Source of the DNA: Symsagittifera roscoffensis
Lineage: Eukaryota; Xenacoelomorpha; Acoela; Convolutidae
DNA: 60,000 nt
NCBI RefSeq assembly: GCF_963678635.1
Contig: NC_087062.1
Coordinates: 94,775,845-94,835,844, forward strand
Reading direction: 5' to 3'
A program made the position numbers and the translations under genes. Position 1 is the stretch's first letter. Every line of letters starts with the position of its first letter. The notes beneath the pieces are model-generated. The model searched no databases. It was not told the origin of the DNA and was given only the letters and a program-made list of their open reading frames with translations. Shown here in pieces: positions 1 through 12,600 of the stretch.

Positions 1-485
1 TAAGAGCAAGTATAATGTTTTCAATTTCATTAACATCAGCAGGTCGGAAAATGCAACTATTTAAGACTCGATTTATACGAGGCAATGATTTAACCTCACA
101 ATTATTTGCTAATTTTGAGCCAATGTTAACAAAAAATCATTAAGTTCGTCTGATGTCAATTCGATCTGATTTTCTTTTCTTTCCGCAAAAAGTGTTAAAA
201 ATTTGAAACATTTGTTTGCTATCATTTCATTTAGAAAAATGTTTATAGAAGTATTGTCTTTTACTTTCCCTGACCCTTTTTTCACTTCGTTCCGTACTTT
301 TTTTGTTATTTAACTGATTTTGTTCACTGGGGATCACTACCATTTTTTTATGTAAGTAATCGCGATATCGGCATAAATTTTTCAAACATCCTTTCACCGA
401 AGACGATTTTTTAATGACAAGATAGTGTGATGGCGCAAAAACATCGAAAGTATCAAGCATAATTTCAGAAATTTTTAAAAGATTT

Positions 486-1290
486 TCATTGCACGTTGAA
501 CTGAACAAAGGAAGTTTCTGCAGTTTGTGTTGTAAAAAAAAACAGAAAATTCACAATTTTATTCGAATTTTTCAATTTCTCAATATTTCGAAATTGTAGC
601 TTTTGCTGGTTTGTTACGGTTTGTTTGCTGTTAATTTCGACCTCAGCCAGAAGCGCATAATGGTCACTGACATTGCAACAAATTGTATTAACTTCAACCT
701 TTGTTGGTGAAATGATATGATCGATACATGTTTTACTGTTTAAAGTTACTCTTGTTGCTTCAGTGTTTTGCACTTCCAGGTCAAAATCAGCTAATAAATC
801 ACGATAGGTTTTTTGTAGACTAGTTGCTCCTGAAGTAAGTATGTCAATGTTAAAATCTCCCATGATGCATAGCTCTCCTTTCAACGATTTGAGTTCATTC
901 AGCAGCATACCAAAATTTAGCCAGAAATCAAGCAAATTAGTTGATGGTGCTCTATAAATTAAACAAAAATTATATTAAAAAAAATTGCGTTGTTATCAAT
1001 AATGCTAATTACAAAGTGCTCCAGTGGATTATCAAAAACTCGTGTTTTGAAATCAAAACCTTTCCGCACCAAAAAGCTAATCCCCCTCCTTTCTTATTTT
1101 TTCAGTTTACATTTTCAATTTTGAAAAGTCATCAATACTGTAGAGAATAGTTGAGTCATTGTCTGTAAGCCACAAAGCGCTAAAATCTCACAAAAGTCTC
1201 TCACAAAGCGCTAAAATCATTGGCACTTTAATTAGTGAAGCAACAAGTATCGAAAGTTGGTCATAATGGCTCCGCAATGATCGAACATTC
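486..1290 (-). pseudogene. LINE AP-like endonuclease domain, frameshifted
   Basis: The enzyme would nick target DNA for target-primed reverse transcription. Visible pieces, in order on the minus strand: MNVRSLRSHYDQL near 1289 (N-terminal strand), GGGISFLVRKGFDFKTR near 1090, then an open stretch from 935 with the GDFNID catalytic motif, CIDHI and SDHYAL (the SDH motif). A short internal duplication around 1155-1210 (gcgctttgtg repeated) and frame changes disrupt the N-terminal half. Confidence 0.75.
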
Positions 1291-1390
1291 ATAAAAATAC
1301 GTTTTCTTTTACCATTTTCCCTTCTATTTCGAGTGCTACTAGGTTAACCGTAAAACCAGAATACGGCAAATCAAAAGAAACTAAAGTGGA

Positions 1391-2329
1391 TTAGTTTGAT
1401 ATAGTGTCAACGCTTGGTAACGCAACACTACTATGCATAGTTTCCATGAGGTCATTTTTATTCCTTTGATAGACTTGTTTAGCATCGAGAGAGTCTCTTT
1501 GTAAAGTTTGAACGCAATGGAATAACCCAACTGGATCAGATGTATATTGAGCAAGTTCAGTCATAAGTTGTTTAGTGTCCAGATCTGGTGATATTTGTCG
1601 ACCTCTTTTCAGAGAATCATCGCGAGTTTTTCCAAGAAGAGTGCTTCGTCCAGATTTTGTCATATTAAATTGCGGTCTTACAGTAGAATTGATTCCCCGA
1701 GCGTTCGATTTTAGAAGCAAAGGATTTTTTCGCTCGAATATTTCGTCAGCATCTTTTTCATCTATAAGATTATGTCTGCAGAAACCACCATTATCATTTG
1801 CAATAAAAACTTGGGGGATACAGTTATACGTCATAGTATACATTCCCAGCCCTCTAGAGTAGTCGAATAAATCAGAGTCTCGTTTTGTCAACCGTTCCGT
1901 AATATATACAGGTCCTTTATTCACCGGGCTTAATACGTTTTTCAAAAATTTTTTCCTCCCGTAAACTCTATTTTTTGTCTCAAAATACACAAACTTTACA
2001 ATCACAGACGTTTTCTGGTTCCTACTCACGATTACCCTTCAAGTCGTAATCCGATACATCAAGTCCCAAAATTTTGTTGAATAAATCCAGTACATCCCGA
2101 ATAATGTTTCCATGAAGCATTGGTAAGTTTTGAATTATAACGCAGTCTTTAGACGAATATCTCTCCAATTCGTTAACTTTAACTTCAAGATAATTCACAC
2201 GATTTGATAGGTTCCTAATTTCAGAGTCTTTTCCCTGCAAGCAGATAACGAGGCTTTCAAATAAGTCCTTTGTTTAGAATCCAGGGAATCTTTTACCGTT
2301 TCAAACTTTGAAATAAATTCAGACTTCAT
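1391..2329 (-). pseudogene. LINE ORF1-like protein, frameshifted
   Basis: Two open stretches in different frames (2240-2022 and 2029-1391) form one broken ORF1. The first has a heptad-like coiled coil (LSNRVNYLEVKVNELERYS) followed by a VIIQNLP strand typical of the RNA-binding part of LINE ORF1 proteins. The second continues with VIVKFVYFETKNRVYGRKK and a YITERLT motif, as in ORF1 RRM-like/C-terminal domains that bind the element RNA. The ATG at 2329 (MKSEFISKFETVKDSL) is one frame off from the coiled coil, so at least one frameshift lies near 2245. Confidence 0.65.
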
Positions 2330-3045
2330 TTTAAAAGTTTCAATTTTTTGTGTTGGTTGAAAACGTAGGCGAGAAAATTAGAACCGACTGTTCATTGATT
2401 TCGATTGCTCTTTTTTTGACGACGTTTTCCTCAAAATATGAAGAGAAGGAGGCCCGGTGCCTAAATTTTTTGTATTAGTTTTAGCCCTGTTTACGACCAA
2501 AACTCATTGAAAATTTTAAAATAACTTCATTATAACACCATACTTAAGAGCACGAGGAAAACAACACTCCATTTCTATTGGATCCAATATGTAGCTATCA
2601 GTGAAAAAAAAACCTTTTCAGCCCTGCTTTTAGTCATAATCAAATTGTGGGGTTATTCGAGACACAGCTAAGTGTTTATGATTAGCTTGTAGTCGACAAC
2701 TAAGTAAGATTCGTTCAATTATTAGACTAAATTTTGCAACATGTTCGTTGACCAATAAACAGGCCAAAACGAGCGTGCTAGTTGGAGACGATGAAAATTT
2801 GTACAATTGAGATATATGAGTTCTGCCAAAATTCAAAAGGTACTTTTCTACTTTCCGTCGCTGTGGAATTTCTGGGCAAATGTTACGTGGGTGTTTTCTG
2901 GCGCTCTTGGTTCGGCCTTTTATCGCAACTAAATATCATGATCAGCAAACACCTTAGCAAGGAAGGCTCCGATCTTAGCGAACGCTCGAGTTTCTGGCGC
3001 TAATTTCCTGTATTGAACTAACCGGAGCTCGGCTTAGCTCGGTTT

Positions 3046-3375
3046 AGTTTACTCAATTAATGAATACTAAAAATTCCGAGGGTGGGAGAGATAAGCAAGG
3101 AGTCAAGAAATCGTTTCTTTCATGGCTCTAGGACCGAGAAAAAGACAAAAGATTTGTAACACTAAGCAAAAAAGAGTAAAATTAAATAGAACTCGAAAAA
3201 AATTTACGCACAAAGTTCTTTTTAGTTTGCTCAATTATTTATTGCTAAAATTTCCGAGGGTGGGAGAGATAGGCAAGAAGTCACAAAACCGCCTCTCCCA
3301 TAGCTCTGGGACGAAGAAAAAGACAAAAAGTATCTAACACTATGCAAAAAAGAATAAAATAAAAAAAATTAAAAA
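3046..3375. repeat. Two-copy tandem repeat, period about 178 bp
   Basis: The block containing ccgagggtgggagagata starts at 3076 and again at 3254, followed in both copies by a similar caagnagtca...aggaccgagaaaaagacaaaa segment. The unit ends in an A-rich stretch. The copies are diverged. The flanking sequence from 2330 to 4180 otherwise shows no gene I can support. Confidence 0.6.
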
Positions 3376-4184
3376 AATTTAAGCTTAAAACAAAATCAGA
3401 AAAAAAAAACAAAAAAATCCAAAGCAAAAAAAAACAGTAGAAAAAATCATCAAATCGACTGTTTATATTTTGGTTTGGGATGAGATTCAATAAAGGGTTT
3501 CGTTTATTTTTGATTTAGATTTATTTAAATTAATCCTGATCGATAGATCAAGTGTTTTGGTTGTTTCTTAAGTATCCTTATGCCGTATGCGTCTTTATCA
3601 TAGCTTTGCCGGTAACCGTAGCTGCGGCAGGCGGGCGGAGTTCCATGAAACACAAAATTCATCAGGGACACTACCATTACCGTTGAGTATCATTTGAAAA
3701 ATTTTAGTGTAATTTAGATTGTTAATTATTTAAACTTAGTTTTGTGGTAGGTACTCTGGACTCTGGGATCGGCCATTCTGTACCCTCCAGCGATTGCAAA
3801 GTTCCGAGACAAGAGTATTGACTTGAAAATATGGGAGAAAAGCAGAGTATAGTAATAATAATGAACGACTTATAATAAGTGGTTCATTTTATTATATGTT
3901 AACTATTTCCTCCAATATGCCCAAGAAACCCCATTTGATCACAAATAGCCACCTTTCAACCCATTTGTTTCTTGATTAGTCATTTTTTCAAGTCAAAAAA
4001 CAACTGCGCAGCGACATACCACGTAGTTTAGTTCCACTTGCAAAAGCAATCGCGCAAATAGTTTCAGAAAAATGGGAGAAAAAAATGTCATGAAAACCTT
4101 TGTGATTTTAAAATTGATTTTATCATTTTTCACTTACCACCATTTTTTTTCACTAAAAGCGAAATTTTACCAAAACTTCTCTAA

Positions 4185-4590
4185 AAGTGAGTGGGTTTGG
4201 AAATCGAGTAGACTGAGTAATGCAGAAAAAGCTGCAATTTTGCAGAAAATTGGCAAGAATTCATAGAGGTTATAATTCATTATAATCCATTCTAATGGAC
4301 TTTAAATGGATAATAATCATTTTTTTCTGTATTGTGTAATCCTGTGAGTAATGCAGATAAAGCTGCAGTGTTAGCTGAAAACTGGTAAATTTTATAGAGA
4401 TTATAATCCATTACAATCTCTTATAATGGATTTTAAATGGATTATATTGTATTTTTTCTGTAAAAATAATTGATTGAATGAATTATAATCGATTGCGTGT
4501 TAACAAAGTGTAATTATAGTCGATAATACTGCCAACACTTTTGACCACAAAATTTGCTTATAATTGGTTACCATCCATGGAACCTCAGCG
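4185..4590 (+). repeat. ATTATAATCCATTATAATGG-type dispersed repeat, copy 1
   Basis: This stretch is dense in short palindromes of the type TATAATCCATTATAATGGA and TATAATCGATTATA. It aligns over its length with 12120-12420: both have a shared lead-in (gagtaatgcagaaaa...ttgcagaaa), the palindromes, then cgattg..caaag..taatta..cgata and the same end ATCCATGGAACCTCA. It is probably a non-autonomous inverted-repeat element. The gagtaatgcag lead-in occurs twice inside this copy (about 4215 and 4348). Confidence 0.6.
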
Positions 4591-4870
4591 CGGGATGCTA
4601 TCAATTTGAGGGGCTTTATAAACCTGCAGAGGAGATTTTTAAGAAACCTTATTCATTTAATGTCAGTAAAGATCACTTCTTGTTCAATTCCTGTTCATTT
4701 CTATCAATCGAAGGATAATGAACTGCGAACGAAACATAAAATTCTTAGAATTTCCCTTTTATCCACAGTCAAGCGAGAAAAAGTTATTTCTTTATTCTTA
4801 TGACAACTTTCCTAAAATTATCCCATGCGAGTGCGATTGTCTTCTTAGGAGGAATTTGGTAAGATACACT

Positions 4871-4996
4871 CCCACAAGCTTGTTTATTTTATTGTTTCGA
4901 CATTCGAAGAAAGTGGCTGAATGTTTAAGCTCGGGTGCTTAAACATTCCGCCACTTTCTTCGAATGTCGAAACAATAAAATAAACAAGCTTGTGGG
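4871..4996. repeat. 60-bp-arm hairpin, 59/60 paired, 6-nt loop
   Basis: Positions 4871-4930 are the reverse complement of 4937-4996 with a single mismatch. Only tcgggt separates the arms. The arms begin with cccacaagcttgtttatttt. It could be a foldback transposon, a hairpin RNA gene or a recent inverted duplication. No ORF depends on it. Confidence 0.9.
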
Positions 4997-5395
4997 AAAA
5001 TGAGTCGAAAAAAAATTGTTGTTTCGAATTAAAAAGATATTTCAGCAAAATTTTATTTTCTGAAATAATGAGTTTTAAAAGTTGGCAGTTTGGGATAGTT
5101 AACGCGCGATATGTTTCGTGCTATTAACGCAAGTGCGGAGATTTAATTTGTCATAGCAAACATTCCAATTTGAATTAAGGCTTGCCATAAAATTTAATTT
5201 GCAATATGCTAAATATGCATTTTTCAATTCAAACAACGTGTGGGGATAATTTTTCAAAAATTTTTTCAGGTATGTCTTTTTCTTTTTAAAAACTAACTGA
5301 TTATTGTAAAAACTATACCAAAAACTATAGAAAAAGAGTCTGAAATTTCAGGGATTAGCCCTGATTCGAGCATTCGTGTTACGTAATTTTTTGTT
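4997..5395 (+). repeat. CG-rich dispersed repeat family, degraded copy
   Basis: The core ttaacgcgcgatatgtttcg...ctattaacgc (about 5098-5132), the following gtgtgggga segment and the end 'gggattagccctgattcgagc' match the better copies at 21630-22135 and, reversed, at 37520-38035 and 52923-53457. The 5' end is uncertain. Confidence 0.65.
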
Positions 5396-5700
5396 TATAT
5401 TAAATTTAAACCTATCTCAAACTTTCTGAAGTACTATCGAAGAGTTGATGGTTTTTCCTTTTCCAAGCATAGTCTTGTTTTTTCAAAAATTGGAGATCAT
5501 ACAACTTAGGAACTGAATCTATTTTGTTACTCCATACATCATTTATTTTTTTCAAAAAACAAAATCAAAGTTTTCTCCCTCAGTAGTGTCTTCCAATTTC
5601 TGATCAAAAGCTGCTTGCAGTTTTTTTCTCGTATCCATTAGGCTCGCAGGTGAAAAATATAATAAAATTAGTTTTATTCCAGGGCTGAGGTGCTCGACTC

Positions 5701-6020
5701 GAAACAATAACCAATGTTGTGGCAAATTGAAAAATGCCAAGTTATGAGTCGAATAGGGTCGATAGATTCGATCATTGTCAAGTTATGGGTCAAAGATGGT
5801 CAAAAAATGGGTCGAACAATGTCGAATCGTGGGTCGAAAAGAGTCGAGTCATGGTCGACCGAAACAATAACTAATGTTGTGGCAAATTGAAAAATGCCGA
5901 GTTATGAGTCGAATAGGGTCGATAGATTTGATCATTGTCAAGTTATGGGTCAAACATGGTCAAAAAATGGGTCGAACAATGTCGAATCATGAGTCTAAAA
6001 GAGTCGAATCATGGTCGAAC
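5701..6020. repeat. 160-bp tandem duplication, rich in GTCGAA/GTCAAA
   Basis: The unit starting gaaacaataa at 5701 is repeated from 5861 with few changes. Within each unit, short variants of tgggtcgaa and atggtcaaa recur about every 10-15 bp and continue to about 6130, so a minisatellite is nested in a larger duplication. The plus-strand open frame across it (5935-6144) is a by-product of the repeat. Confidence 0.8.
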
Positions 6021-6859
6021 AGGGTCAAATGATGGGTCAAATGGGCTCGAAGGAGATCATTTAGTGTATCGAACGGAATCGAATCATCTCTCGAACTGTT
6101 CAAATAAGGAGTCGGATAGGGTTGAATCATGGGTGAATTTATAAATAGGTTATATCTTTGTTGGATTTTCACTGCTCCCAATACTGTAAAACGGTTAAAT
6201 GACGGTTTAACCAAATCCAAGTTGCCCTTTACCTATTTACCTTGTTCCACTTCAACCTATGTTCCAACTCAACCTATTCCAGATTACGATAAGCCCATTG
6301 TAACAAAAACTTACCCTATTTCTTTGAAGAATTCAGAAGAACAAGTTCGAATAGATATCAAAGAACCATAACTTTTGATTACGAAATAGTTGCCGCATGT
6401 AAAAAAATTTCAAAGCAATCGAGAACAACTCGTTCAAATTTAAAATGGGATCAGAGTTATAACGAGTAAAAATTGTATTTGACTTATTGATATTGCAATG
6501 CGTTGCATCTGTTTCTTTAATGAGCCAAAGTCTTATTACACCAAAGTGATTAAGCTTAACGGATAATGTTTACGTTTTAAAATCACAAATTTGAAAGATC
6601 AGTTCACTGAAAAGTAAAATTTTGTATGAAATTAGAAAATTGACAAGGGTTTGACTAGTTGATCACAAAAGAGAGATAGACCATCGAGTACTAGGACAAG
6701 GCGGAACTGGGGGCGAGGTAAGGAAAAAAGAAAAAATTGTTTTGATAGTGGTCTCTATCACCTCCCAAAATCTCAGACTTCGGGGGCGCCAGCAACATCG
6801 AAAAATTTATGCTTTTTGAAATTTAATTAAAATTTTGAAAACTTCCGAGACTTTTCTAA

Positions 6860-8334
6860 TTAGACTATTGAGAATAGCTCAATTGAGCAGAAACAATTTA
6901 ACATAGAGTTCTTATTAAATCTGTTTACAAGGGTTTTTTCTCGTTCGTTCAAGTCTCGATACTTCTCACGACTGGGGTTGATATATCTCACCACGAGTTT
7001 GAATATATATATTGAATTTTTAATGGGCTGCTTTGATTTTGACTTGGTCCATGAACGTATAAAAAGAAGGATGATTTCCTTTAAATCGGACAGCGACACC
7101 AAGATGCATCCCTCTACGGCATTTTTTGTTCTTATCAGGCCAGCTGCAGCTTCTTTTGAATGGTTCCATAAACCTAATGGAAATAATGGCTCTCGGTAGT
7201 TGCGACATATTGTCGACCCTTTGATTTTGCTTTTTTTGGAAATAAGAAACAACCTCATCTACCTTTTCAGAAATGGTCTCATCTAGCTCAAAGCAAAGTG
7301 AAGAGCAGTTTCCTCGATTTATTCAATTACTTGATCTAACGCAACGATAACCATATTGTCAGTTGGTACGAACCTTATTGCGCGAATGAGTCTATTTGCC
7401 AAAGTGAGCTCATGGTTGCTTTCGTACAATTGTTTCCAACCGACTAATTTAATTTTGCGGTTAAAGGCTTGTTAGATGAAAGTAGTATCCTTGGATATGT
7501 GCCTCGGAGTAGTGATAAGAGAAAGAGTTTAGAGAAGGAAGATTAAAGTTGAGGAGGATACGGTTGGGTTTGGCATTTTACGCAAGCTCTGACGAACCGT
7601 TAAGAAACTTCTTATAGCTATGTCCTCGTTTGTTTGGAAGGAAAGCATAATTGCACGGGGTGCTAAACCTGCCGTTTGTTTATGGACTGAGTATATTTGA
7701 TGAAATTGCACTGGGCACATTTTGAAGTTGCATTCACAAAGCCATAAATCTCGGTTCAACTCAAGAGCTGTCACATTGTTTCAATAGTTGAAAAATGCAG
7801 TTTTTCATCATCCTCGATATTGCTGTCGAAAAATGTTTGGTAATTCAGAATGCCTGTCAAAAATTGGTGGAACAAAGAGTTTTTCCACTTGTTCTTGCCG
7901 ATTTAGAGCTCTGTTTTTTGCATAAGGAGATGGTAATGCAAGTTGCACTGCTTTTTTGCCCACCACGGATTGCAGGCAGGTTGCAATTATACTGCTGTCA
8001 ACCGACACTTGCTGAATTTTAGTGTCTTGTTTCATCTTCTAAACAAGAAATCGTGCGTCCAATTGACCAAGGAAGACTTCGTGGCTGTGATCATTCCGTA
8101 AAAAAGTAAGTCATCGACATATGTGACAGCTTCCACCTTGCAATTGTGAGAGTGCCGTTTTGAGCATTTCCAGTGTTCGTTCCCATTTTCCGCCTTTTTC
8201 CTCTTGATGTAATCATGGCTATCAACTATAAAATTGAGACAACCGCGTTGCCACAACCTCCAAAATATTTTGCGTTTTTTCTGATGCAATTTTAAATAAT
8301 AAAATATACAGAATGAAACAGTTTTTGCGTTCAA
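6860..8334 (-). pseudogene. FLYWCH zinc finger / MULE transposase-like gene, decayed
   Basis: Four minus-strand fragments in order resemble one Mutator-like (MULE) transposase gene with a FLYWCH finger. 8334-8032 carries a finger-like pattern: FIVDSHDYIKRKK, then HWKC, HNCKVEA and a final H. 8035-7808 resembles the linker that follows such fingers. 7774-7529 (FHQIYSVHKQTAGLAPRA...) resembles the transposase core. 7258-7020 holds RTKNAVEG and then, one frame over, MHLGVAVRFKGNHPSFYTF, matching the C-terminal NAVEGWH...HP.. signature. Stops and at least two frame changes separate the pieces. No terminal repeats were found. The family assignment rests on motif recognition, not a search. Confidence 0.6.
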
Positions 8335-9579
8335 TATACTCTTTGTTGTGAAAATTGGGTATTAAATTTAGTCAAATGTTATACAATGCAATCTTTAGGC
8401 AAAATGCTCAATTGAGTCCTAAAAGTTGGCCTTAAATGACTTAAAACTTGCACGCTAAAATTTATAATTCAGTTTTTGATAAGTACAAGAGACAGAAAAA
8501 AAATTTCGATACAATTGAGCTTAAGATAAATTAGCATAGGGTAATTTAGTAACTAGGGTAAAAGGGCGGATACCAATGTGGAATATATGTAAAATAGTAT
8601 AGGGCAATTTGGTTGAGCTTACGTTGGAGTAGGGTTATTAGTCTTGCTATTCTGGAAAACACATGCAAATAGCAAACTAATCTCGTGTATTGACATTAAA
8701 TCGGGTCCTTATGAAGCTCAACTAAGAGTAAGTAGTTTTCAAATTATCCAAACAAATTCGTTGAGACTGTAAAATCCGGACAAAACACTAAGTTAAATTG
8801 GACTCAATATTTATATTGTGCATTTTTCGTTTGTGATGCGTCTTTACTTAATTCAAAAAGCGCATTGATACAATTTCAATGCTTCTTTTTATTATGAGTT
8901 AAAAAAACTTTTGCAAAAATAACTGAAACGCAACAAAAGCTTAGCAAGAGTTTTTCTACACTTTAAAAAACTCTCGTGTGCCAACACACGCAAAATCGTG
9001 TGATCCCTTTTTGAATACTTTTAAAATCCTTTTAACTCTTTTTGTTTCGAAGCAACAACGAATGAGTATAATAATAATAATGAGTGTACTTTAAAGATAA
9101 GAAAAGTGTAAATTTATTTGAATGATAGGTTTAAATGAGTCAGGTTTATAAAGTATGAAATCTAATCTCGCTTGTATACCGTTTTTGCTAGTCTTCAACA
9201 TGGCACTAAGTATCTTTTTAGATTCGATTCTTAGAACCAATTTGATGGAAACCCATGATAACGTTTCAAAATAACTTTTTTTGCAAAATTGGATTTTTCT
9301 TTCGATTTTCTAGCACAGGGTTATATTTTATAAAAAATTATATGTTTGACACAATCTTTTGCATTACACTATAACTTGTGGGATAAATTTACACCATAAA
9401 TTTTTAGAGTGTAATATCTGATAAAATTTTACATTTTTATAAGCTACGGCTCTGAGCTTCTTTAATAAAAAGAAAAAAGTTGGTTGCGGTGTTAGTAGCC
9501 ACTGCCATTTAAGCAGGTAAAATTTTAATTTGCTCCTAACTCCAAAATGGCTGAGAAATTTTGGAATCGAATGTTTTTT
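8335..9579. other. Intergenic, no gene seen
   Basis: AT-rich sequence between the MULE remnant and the 3' end of the NRF-6-like gene. I see only short simple repeats (for example ataataataat near 9070) and no supported coding region. Confidence 0.5.
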
Positions 9580-9585
9580 TTTATT
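9580..9585 (-). promoter_or_regulatory. Candidate polyadenylation signal of the NRF-6-like gene
   Basis: tttatt on the plus strand reads AATAAA on the minus strand, about 80 nt after the stop codon (9664-9666). Confidence 0.45.
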
Positions 9586-9663
9586 ACGCAGAATCAATTT
9601 TTCAAAGAAAATTTCATACAGGTTTGACTGATGCAACATATTGCAGCTTTTTCAGTCCTGAAA

Positions 9664-12600
9664 TTATCGCATTTTTCCAACAAGAATCAGCTTCTCTAAT
9701 TGGATGAAGGGGGCTTCTATGATGCAGCTGCAAACTAGTCCCAAGCAGTTTAGACACATAAGCAGTCCTGAAGCTGTCAAAGTGTAGTTGAGAGTCGTGA
9801 AGTGAAAATCTTGCTCCAGAGTCATAGCATACATCTGCAAGAGCATCAGGTGTATAATGTACGTAGTGTAGTTGACTCTGGCAAATGGGATCCAAAAATT
9901 AGCGGACAAAATGTCATTTATTACCCCGCCGTAACCCAAATTACAAAGCAGAATTAAAATACTCAGAAAGATACCCCAGAGAACTCTGAAGGTTGCGTTG
10001 TAAAAAGCAGCTGCCCACACTCCCATATGTCCACCATTGGCGTACGGATAACATCCATAAACACAGATAATTCCGCAGAGGAACCCAAAAGCCCAAAGAC
10101 CCCATATCATGGCAACTCGAGGCACCACAGGGGTTCGATCGAAGAAAGACTTGATTTGATCTCTTTGGTACAGGGCGAGACCCAAAATGAGGCCTATACC
10201 GTATGTCTGGAAACGGCAGTAGGGCGAAAAGTAGAGACGCTCAGTAGCCCAGCTTGTAGTAAAATCGAAATCATTCACGATGTCTGGATTCACAAATGCA
10301 CCACCGCCCTAAATTTGGAAGTTTTTGAGTAAAAAAGATTTGGGTTAAGGGGTATAGGCAGTAGCTTGTGACGGTTTTAATTACAAATTGTTCCATATTC
10401 TAACGATGTCATACAGATTTCACGGTTGGTATTTACTTAATTACAAATAAGTTAATTGAGATATTGCCCCATAAACACACTACTCTTTTATGTGAGCATA
10501 TACGAATGACAAAAAATCTAATGGCATAAAAATTGCATTCAATGAAAACTCTTTTAATTTTCCAAGACCTCAATTAATTAACTGATTATAAGTATGGTAA
10601 GTATGACTCACATCGCCTGGAGGAGCTCTGTTAACTCCAGATGCTTTCAGCACCAGTAGTGTGTTGACTGCAATCACAGCCCCAATGGACAGGTAGCCCC
10701 AAAGTTTGTTCATTCTGGCCGCAACAATGAAGAGCGGAGAAATGATGAAGAACTGGACATCATTTGCCACGTACCACGTCCAGTCTAAAACAGTACTGGG
10801 ATCTACTTAACAACCCCCTCTATGGTATCTAGTGAGTAATCCCCAACCCCCCCCCCCCCCCAACCCCCTCTTAAATAAAAGGAGCAAATTAGTGCAACTT
10901 ACTTCATCAAAAAATTTTATATTTTAAAGAAATGAAACTTTACTCTTATTGATTTTTTTTGAAAATTGTCTTATTGATAATGACTATTTATTCAAACTGA
11001 AATTGATGCTCACTTTTCGTCTCAAAGACTCAGCTGTTTAATTTTTGAGGTGACCCACTCGATGAGATGAAAGTCTCTTAGGGTTACTGTCCAGGCATTT
11101 ATGATAGTATTTACTTGCTGTTGTAATGTAGCTGTTAAATTTAAACTTCTAAACTTTTAGGCTAGAGTTTTCTGGCTTCCGATTTGATCTTCATAACCTT
11201 CCCCCCGCTTTTTTCCTTGAAAGGGAGGAGACTGTTAAGTAGATCCCTGTAATGTGTCAACCCAGGGCATAAATCAAACAACAATATACAGACTTTGATG
11301 ACATAATTTTTTCAGCGTGCCATTATTTTTTAATTTTTTATTGTTAATTTATTGTTTATTCAAAGCTTTATTGTTTATTCAAAGCTACAATGTTAATCAA
11401 AGCTTCAAAGTTATATGCCCGCAATGAAATTACATTGATAATAATCGATTATAATGGAGTTTCATGGCATGTTACCTTAAGCCTCTAAAATAATTGATTT
11501 TTATAGGATTAAAACTCATTTATAAAATAAATAGAGTAGAAACCAATTTATATCATTATAATTGATCATAATGGATGTAATGGATTATAATAGATTATAA
11601 TGGTTTATATTAGATTTTCATAAGTTGGAGCCCATATTTTAAAAAAATTTTGAAATTAAAAACTTGAAACTTGAACGTTGCAATCGATGAATTGAGTTTC
11701 ACTCTGACTTGTTTTTCGCTTGTCAAATTTTTTACTTGTCTTCCCCTCCCCACCATTAAACCGTTTCTTATATTTACCATAAAATACTTGAAAAACATTG
11801 TAAACACGCGCAACCATCCCCTCACACACAAGCCTATAGCCTCTCCCTAAAGATCTTTACGCCGCCCCCCCCATATCAATTTACAAGAGTGTCAAGCGTC
11901 TTGGAAGTGGGGCAAAAATTTGTGTATGGAGGGTAGCAAGTGTGAGTGTGAAAAAGGGTTAGCTGGTGGGGTAGATGGGGTTAGGGTAGATGGGGGATGG
12001 ATATGTGGTTTTATGTGTGGGGATAAATGTGAAGGATGGGGGCACATTTGAGGGTGTTCAACTTGGGCTTTAAAATTGAGAAGACCTGGGCTTAAATTGT
12101 GCGGGATAAGGTTTTGCAAAACGAAGTAAATTTAAGTAGATTTAGAATACGAGTAGGCTGTGAGTAGTGCAGAAAAGCCTTTAAAATTTGCAGAAAGATG
12201 GAAAATTATTTTACAGATTATAATCCATTATAATCCATTATAATCCATTATAATGGATTTTAAATGGCTTCTAATCGGTTTAGTGTCACTAAAAATAATG
12301 GATTATAATGGACTATAATCGATTGTGCATTGCAAAGTGCAATTATAATCGATAAAAATGGCAACATTTTTCACCTCGAAAATCGAATATAATCGATTAT
12401 TATCCATGGAACCTCACTGCTGATTAATATTAACTATCAACACATAAAAGTGAAAATATCATCATCGAATTGGTTCAAAATACTTCTTTTGCTTTAATTA
12501 CCTAGTGCCGAGCTTATATTAACAATTTTTTCAAATGTGATAAAATGAATGATTTCAAGTTCAAAAGGGTTCTTACTAATGCATGATTGAGATGGATTGT

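Larger units (their letters stand above)
1..2329 (-). mobile_element. Decayed LINE (non-LTR retrotransposon), cut by left window edge
   Basis: On the minus strand, parts of a LINE follow one another in the expected order: an ORF1-like protein with a coiled coil (2329-1391), an AP-type endonuclease (about 1290-600), a basic linker (508-227) and the first part of a reverse transcriptase, whose reading frame (CIFRPADVNEIENII) runs off position 1. Several frameshifts and stops break it, so it is not active here. The exact 5' end is not visible; the first plausible ATG is at 2329. The clade is uncertain: an ORF1 plus an AP endonuclease fits the CR1/L2/Jockey group. Confidence 0.8.
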
